This document shows positions 7,974 to 11,473 of a stretch of DNA of 11,473 nt, piece by piece. The notes under the pieces were generated by a model that saw nothing but the letters and a program-made list of their open reading frames with translations, made no database searches and had not been told where the DNA came from. Source of the stretch: an uncultured Saprospiraceae bacterium (GTDB lineage Bacteria > Bacteroidota > Bacteroidia > Chitinophagales > Saprospiraceae). The first letter of the stretch is position 1. Every line of letters starts with the position of its first letter. The DNA lies in assembly GCA_905479665.1 (NCBI GenBank), contig CAJQNM010000554.1, forward strand, positions 1-11,473, given 5' to 3'. A program made the translations under genes and the position numbers.

Positions 7974-8819
7974 ATGGGAAGAATTTGTAAAAACAAGATC
8001 ACTGATCACATTAGAGATCACTTTCGTGCAAATCCACTGCGCGTACCAGAGGCTCGTATCAAGCCAATGACTGTACTAGAAATCAATAAGAAGAAGCAGC
8101 AGTACCTGGGAGAATTTAAATTCTTAGTCAAAGGGGGCTTTACACAGAGTGTCCCGCTAAATGAGGAAACGGTAGCAGAGGTATCAGATACCGTCTCGAA
8201 AGCGACAGACGTCAGTTTGGGTTTTGAAATCTTAGGTGGCTTTCTGAAGGCAATGGGCACAGACCCGGCGTCGGTGAGCGCGTCTTTCTCCAAGTCGAAA
8301 AAGCTGGCTTTTTCATTTACCAATGTGCGTCGTCGATTTATTGATCCGTTGCAACTTGGGAGTATCTTGTCGCAAGACATCTTCGGTGACATCAATAATT
8401 TTATGCTCCACCCAGCCATAAATGAGAAGCACATCAGGCTTGCCCTCATCACAGATGTATTGGTGTCCAACAATTTCACATTGAGTTCGCTAACCGAAGC
8501 CGAGACAGCGGTGGCAGTAGATATCCCCATGATTGAGCAGGCTGTGGCAAACTCCAGTGCAAATGTAAAAGTGTCAAAAACTGCAGACCACCAGGTCATG
8601 TTTGAAGGCCCCACTGATTTGACTTTTGCCTTTACTTGTCTAGAGATCAATATTGATCCGACGACCGGGAGGTTTTCTCGCGGCGACTGGATGAAAAATA
8701 TCAAATCACTGAAGGGAGAAGCTCGCTCATTTGAGAGTTTGCAGCCTGGCGAGGAATCGCAATTAGACCAAATATTACTTGATGACAATGAGCAGTTTCC
8801 GTTGTTGATTGATTTGTAG
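7974..8819 (+). CDS. Probable bacterial gasdermin (pore-forming cell-death effector)
   Basis: At 281 residues this is the right size for bacterial gasdermins. A cysteine near the N-terminus (MGRICKNK, C5) sits where these proteins carry a lipid-modified cysteine. It is followed by NPLRVPEARIKPMTVLE, which resembles the conserved start of the family as I remember it. Strand segments fit the gasdermin pore domain: LAFSFTNVRRRFIDPLQLGS (111-130), IRLALITDVLVSNNFTL (154-170), and VMFEGPTDLTFAFTCLEINI (208-227). Known bacterial gasdermins are held inactive by a short C-terminal peptide; neighbouring caspase-like proteases remove it and the rest forms large membrane pores. Here a tail of about 50 residues follows the last strand: a basic-residue cluster (R233, R236, K241, K244, K247, R251), then 30 residues with eight acidic and no basic residues. 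It lies between two caspase-superfamily genes and its stop is one base before the next ATG. No computed alignment supports the call; the alternative is an unrelated beta-rich effector. Confidence 0.72.
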   Translation: MGRICKNKITDHIRDHFRANPLRVPEARIKPMTVLEINKKKQQYLGEFKFLVKGGFTQSVPLNEETVAEVSDTVSKATDVSLGFEILGGFLKAMGTDPASVSASFSKSKKLAFSFTNVRRRFIDPLQLGSILSQDIFGDINNFMLHPAINEKHIRLALITDVLVSNNFTLSSLTEAETAVAVDIPMIEQAVANSSANVKVSKTADHQVMFEGPTDLTFAFTCLEINIDPTTGRFSRGDWMKNIKSLKGEARSFESLQPGEESQLDQILLDDNEQFPLLIDL

Positions 8820-8820
8820 G

Positions 8821-10692
8821 ATGGATTCACGCAAACTTGTCGTCATATATCTCAATACGCCCGGAGGTGCCGAGATCGTCGCTACAGAAGATCAGGATTT
8901 CTACCCAGCTTTGCAAGTGTTAGTGGGAAATGGCGTGCGTCTGGCGAAAGCCAAGTGCAGCACTCCAAAGGATATTATTGATGTGATCAATGAGCACATC
9001 GACCCTAAGGAGGGCATCGACAAGCTGTTTTTGCATTTTAGTGGACACGGGTCGCCATCTGGATTTCCATATGAGGACTTTATGCTCAAAAACTCAGCGC
9101 TGGGTACTTTGATCGATCAGCGCAATATTGAATTTTGTTTTTTCTCGACCTGCCATTCAGGCGGTTTGGTGGAGATTGTGAATGGTCGGAATATCCCTGT
9201 GGTTGTTGGTACAGCTGGTGACAATCAAATTGAGAATAGTTTTGCGATCAAATTTCAATTGTCCTTTTACAGGGCATTGCTGCAGCAAAATAAATCATAC
9301 AACCAGTCATTTGAAGCAGCATTGGTTGAGGTTGGCGAGGGAGACCGCAATAAGTTTTCCAATAAGGTTCTGGTGCGCGGGGAGGCTGCTGATGGCGATG
9401 AAGAGGCTGCACTCAATGCCTTGCAGATTGCCTACGTCGATAAGGAATTTGGGGCCACATTTATGTCGCCTCCGGATTTTCTCCGTGAAATGCATCACCT
9501 AGTACATTTTGGCGATGCCAATCAAGATCCCGTTGTCTGCGTCAATTGGTTTAATGATGAGCAGCTGGAGCTGGCGTTTTCCCGGGCATATCTCGACAAG
9601 GGTTTTGATCAGCAGTTGGAGTACGTCCAGATCGAACAGAAAGACCTGAATTTGCTCAATGACAGAGATCGGCATGGCGACGATCCTTTTGGCCTGGCGA
9701 GATCCCGATTGCTAGTACATTGCGCGACTCCTCAAATCCTGCCTCCGGCGATATGTGACTTTGTACTTGATGATACGCTCGCTACCATGGATCACTGTAA
9801 GGCCCTGTTCCTATTGAAGTCAGGAGTGACCACGACCGATCTATTTGTTGACAATACCTTTGTCCGTAAGATCCGTGATGATCAAATATATCACTACACA
9901 GATTCTGTGGTTGAGCTCTTTGATAATGACGACTTCATTAAGGCACTCGACGACAATCCCATCAACTTCGGTGCGCGCAAGGCGATTGCATTAAATTTCG
10001 ACTGCAAGCCGATGAAAAGTGAATTGATCGAAATAGAAGCGGCCTCGAATACTGCGGGGGTATTTTTTGCCCGTGTTTTAAACGCTCGCCTGATCCGGTT
10101 TTTAATTAATTATATCAAGCTAAAATATCAGCTTATTTCACCTCCTACCTTTGTCATCGATAATTCTGTTGTAGAATCTATGGATTTCTTTGAAGCCTTA
10201 AAAAACAATCTCGAACATCATTATAATAGTACAAATCTGATTAGCAATGTCGCTAACCTGCTGGATTCGGGGGGATTCATTGTGTTTGTTGATCACCAGG
10301 ATGATACAAGGGAGAATAATAAAGCCATCAGCAAGGTTATCGATAAGATTGGAATGGTGGCCGAAGATGAGAAAGGTGATGATGCCAAAATTTTTGTGTT
10401 TTGTCTAAGTGTCCAGGGTGCTGCATTGAACACACCTGTGGTAGACCGGGTTTTTACCAAGAAATTTTCTCCACCTGCTATTGTGAACAGGGAGATGCTA
10501 GAATTGTGGCGAGACACCTATAGTGTCAATCCTCTCCTAACCAATGCACGTGCTCAGAAAGCAATATTTGATGAGGTGAGTAGGATTTCAGAAACGATTA
10601 AACCGGAAAAATTTGAGGATTGCTGCCCATCAGCGGTCGTCGCCCGCATCTGTGATGAAATCAGGATCCCAAGAAAACAGATTATCGGATAA
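8821..10692 (+). CDS. CHAT/caspase-like protease with uncharacterised C-terminal region
   Basis: I chose the ATG at 8821 (623 residues) over the upstream in-frame TTG at 8809 because the ATG starts one base after the gasdermin stop, a typical coupled junction. Residues 1 to about 185 form a caspase-fold CHAT-type peptidase: LFLHFSGHGS with catalytic H76, CFFSTCHSGG with catalytic C111, then IPVVVGTAGDNQIENSFA and FYRAL near 125-153, the usual CHAT order. The residue two before the cysteine is S109, not the aspartate of metacaspases, so its cleavage preference should differ from that of the upstream protease. Residues about 225-623 match no domain I can name. A GGFIVFVDHQDD segment (484-495), then IFVFCLS (524-530) and FSPPAIVNREMLELWRD (549-565), recall the Walker B and sensor strands of a P-loop NTPase, but no Walker A motif is seen. 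An inactive STAND-like module is one possibility. It may process another operon product or act as a relay. Confidence 0.8.
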   Translation: MDSRKLVVIYLNTPGGAEIVATEDQDFYPALQVLVGNGVRLAKAKCSTPKDIIDVINEHIDPKEGIDKLFLHFSGHGSPSGFPYEDFMLKNSALGTLIDQRNIEFCFFSTCHSGGLVEIVNGRNIPVVVGTAGDNQIENSFAIKFQLSFYRALLQQNKSYNQSFEAALVEVGEGDRNKFSNKVLVRGEAADGDEEAALNALQIAYVDKEFGATFMSPPDFLREMHHLVHFGDANQDPVVCVNWFNDEQLELAFSRAYLDKGFDQQLEYVQIEQKDLNLLNDRDRHGDDPFGLARSRLLVHCATPQILPPAICDFVLDDTLATMDHCKALFLLKSGVTTTDLFVDNTFVRKIRDDQIYHYTDSVVELFDNDDFIKALDDNPINFGARKAIALNFDCKPMKSELIEIEAASNTAGVFFARVLNARLIRFLINYIKLKYQLISPPTFVIDNSVVESMDFFEALKNNLEHHYNSTNLISNVANLLDSGGFIVFVDHQDDTRENNKAISKVIDKIGMVAEDEKGDDAKIFVFCLSVQGAALNTPVVDRVFTKKFSPPAIVNREMLELWRDTYSVNPLLTNARAQKAIFDEVSRISETIKPEKFEDCCPSAVVARICDEIRIPRKQIIG

Positions 10693-10712
10693 ATAATAAG
10701 AGCAAAATTGAT

Positions 10713-11473
10713 ATGAAACTATTGGAATTTGCAAAGGACGTGGAGGAATTTACCCTGAGGGGTGCCAAAGTCAAAGACTACGAATTGGACTACAATCTTG
10801 AAGATAAATCCAAAGTCTATGTAGACAAGGGTACTAATAAGAAAGTCAGCACTTATATTGTGTCCAGAGATCTGGCGAATGCTGTCAATGCTGCTCTGGC
10901 CACCGATCGCCCTTTGCTCCTGAAGGGGGCTCCGGGGTGTGGAAAAAGCAAACTGGCTCAGGCAGTCGCACATCACTTCCATCAAGAAGACACCTATAAG
11001 TACTATTTCGAATGGCATGTAAAGTCCAAGAGTAAAGCACGAGATGGCGGCTATGTCTTTGATCATGTGCGTCGACTGCGTGATGCGACCATTACTCAAG
11101 ATAAAGCGGCGCAGCAACGGGCTGCAAATCCTGCGGCCTATGTGGAGCTGGGTGCCTTGGGCAATGCGTTTGTCGCAGGAGAAAACAAGGGTGCAAAACC
11201 AGTACTCCTCATTGATGAGATCGACAAGGGAGATATTGATTTTCCAAATGATCTGCTGCTGGAATTGGACGAGATGCGCTTTAAGGTGCAAGAAATAAAG
11301 GATAAATTTGTCAACGCCTCGCAGCACGCAAAACCCCTGGTACTCATCACCAGCAACAACGAACGGGAGCTACCACCGGCTTTTTTGAGACGTTGCATCT
11401 ACTATTACATTCCGGCTTTTGATGCGCCCTTGCTCACCAAGATTGCCCTGTCCAAGCTCGACGAGTTTTATGA
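10713..11473 (+). CDS. MoxR-like AAA+ ATPase (3' end outside window)
   Basis: An ATG 20 bases after the preceding stop opens a frame of 253 codons that is still open at the right edge, so the gene is incomplete. The N-terminal 60 residues are charged. Motifs in order are Walker A GAPGCGKS (72-79), Walker B LLIDEIDK (165-172), sensor 1 ITSNNE (212-217), and ELPPAFLRRC (219-228), the MoxR-type 'P..FLRR' segment that carries the arginine finger. MoxR-family AAA+ proteins use ATP to remodel partners, often with a von Willebrand factor A (VWA) protein encoded next to them. MoxR-VWA pairs also drive conflict systems with caspase or CHAT effectors, so a VWA or similar gene is a reasonable expectation beyond the edge. 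The stretch from 103 to 155 between Walker A and B is longer and more basic than usual and may contact a partner. The AAA+ assignment is firm; the operon role is inferred. Confidence 0.88.
   Translation, partial: MKLLEFAKDVEEFTLRGAKVKDYELDYNLEDKSKVYVDKGTNKKVSTYIVSRDLANAVNAALATDRPLLLKGAPGCGKSKLAQAVAHHFHQEDTYKYYFEWHVKSKSKARDGGYVFDHVRRLRDATITQDKAAQQRAANPAAYVELGALGNAFVAGENKGAKPVLLIDEIDKGDIDFPNDLLLELDEMRFKVQEIKDKFVNASQHAKPLVLITSNNERELPPAFLRRCIYYYIPAFDAPLLTKIALSKLDEFY

Noticed and set aside
8018..8830. A 270-codon open frame on the minus strand opposite the gasdermin-like gene
   Set aside because: The plus-strand frame has domain-like strands, a well-placed ATG after an A-rich leader and operon spacing; the antisense translation is serine-rich with no recognisable motif.
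10719..11327. A 202-codon minus-strand open frame opposite the AAA+ ATPase
   Set aside because: The plus strand carries Walker A, Walker B, sensor 1 and arginine-finger motifs in order; the minus frame is a shadow.

Overview
The window comes from a member of the Bacteroidota. The clearest sign is the secreted protein at 944-2080, which ends in a type IX secretion (Por) C-terminal sorting domain, a signal confined to that phylum. The A-rich leaders without a Shine-Dalgarno motif before most starts also fit. No finer placement is possible from the sequence. All real genes are on the + strand.

Left part (1-2080): the 3' portion of a membrane-anchored AraC-family regulator whose reading frame runs in from the left edge, then a secreted NHL/SMP-30-like beta-propeller protein with a T9SS sorting domain. 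Both look ordinary.

Middle (2081-3385): about 1.3 kb without a convincing gene. It holds a GC-rich patch (about 2319-2571) made of an imperfect direct repeat and a strong hairpin, followed by AT-rich DNA with a weak promoter candidate just before the next gene.

Right part (3386-11473): five tightly spaced co-directional genes that look like one operon: (1) a divergent M19 dipeptidase-like metal hydrolase; (2) a 966-residue fusion of a metacaspase-like protease with an SGNH/GDSL hydrolase; (3) a 281-residue protein that I read as a bacterial gasdermin; (4) a CHAT/caspase-like protease with a long uncharacterised C-terminal region; (5) a MoxR-like AAA+ ATPase cut by the right edge.

Working model: this is a gasdermin-type abortive-infection (cell-suicide) locus. 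The AAA+ ATPase, possibly with a partner beyond the edge, and the CHAT protein would sense or relay a signal. A caspase-family protease would cut the short acidic C-terminal tail from the gasdermin, which would then form membrane pores. Two features look unusual. One locus carries two caspase-superfamily proteases with different predicted S1 pockets: the first has both metacaspase aspartates, the second lacks them. The first protease is also fused, through a very basic linker, to a complete SGNH hydrolase that could be a second, enzymatic effector. The gasdermin call rests on motif and topology recognition by eye, not on a computed alignment.
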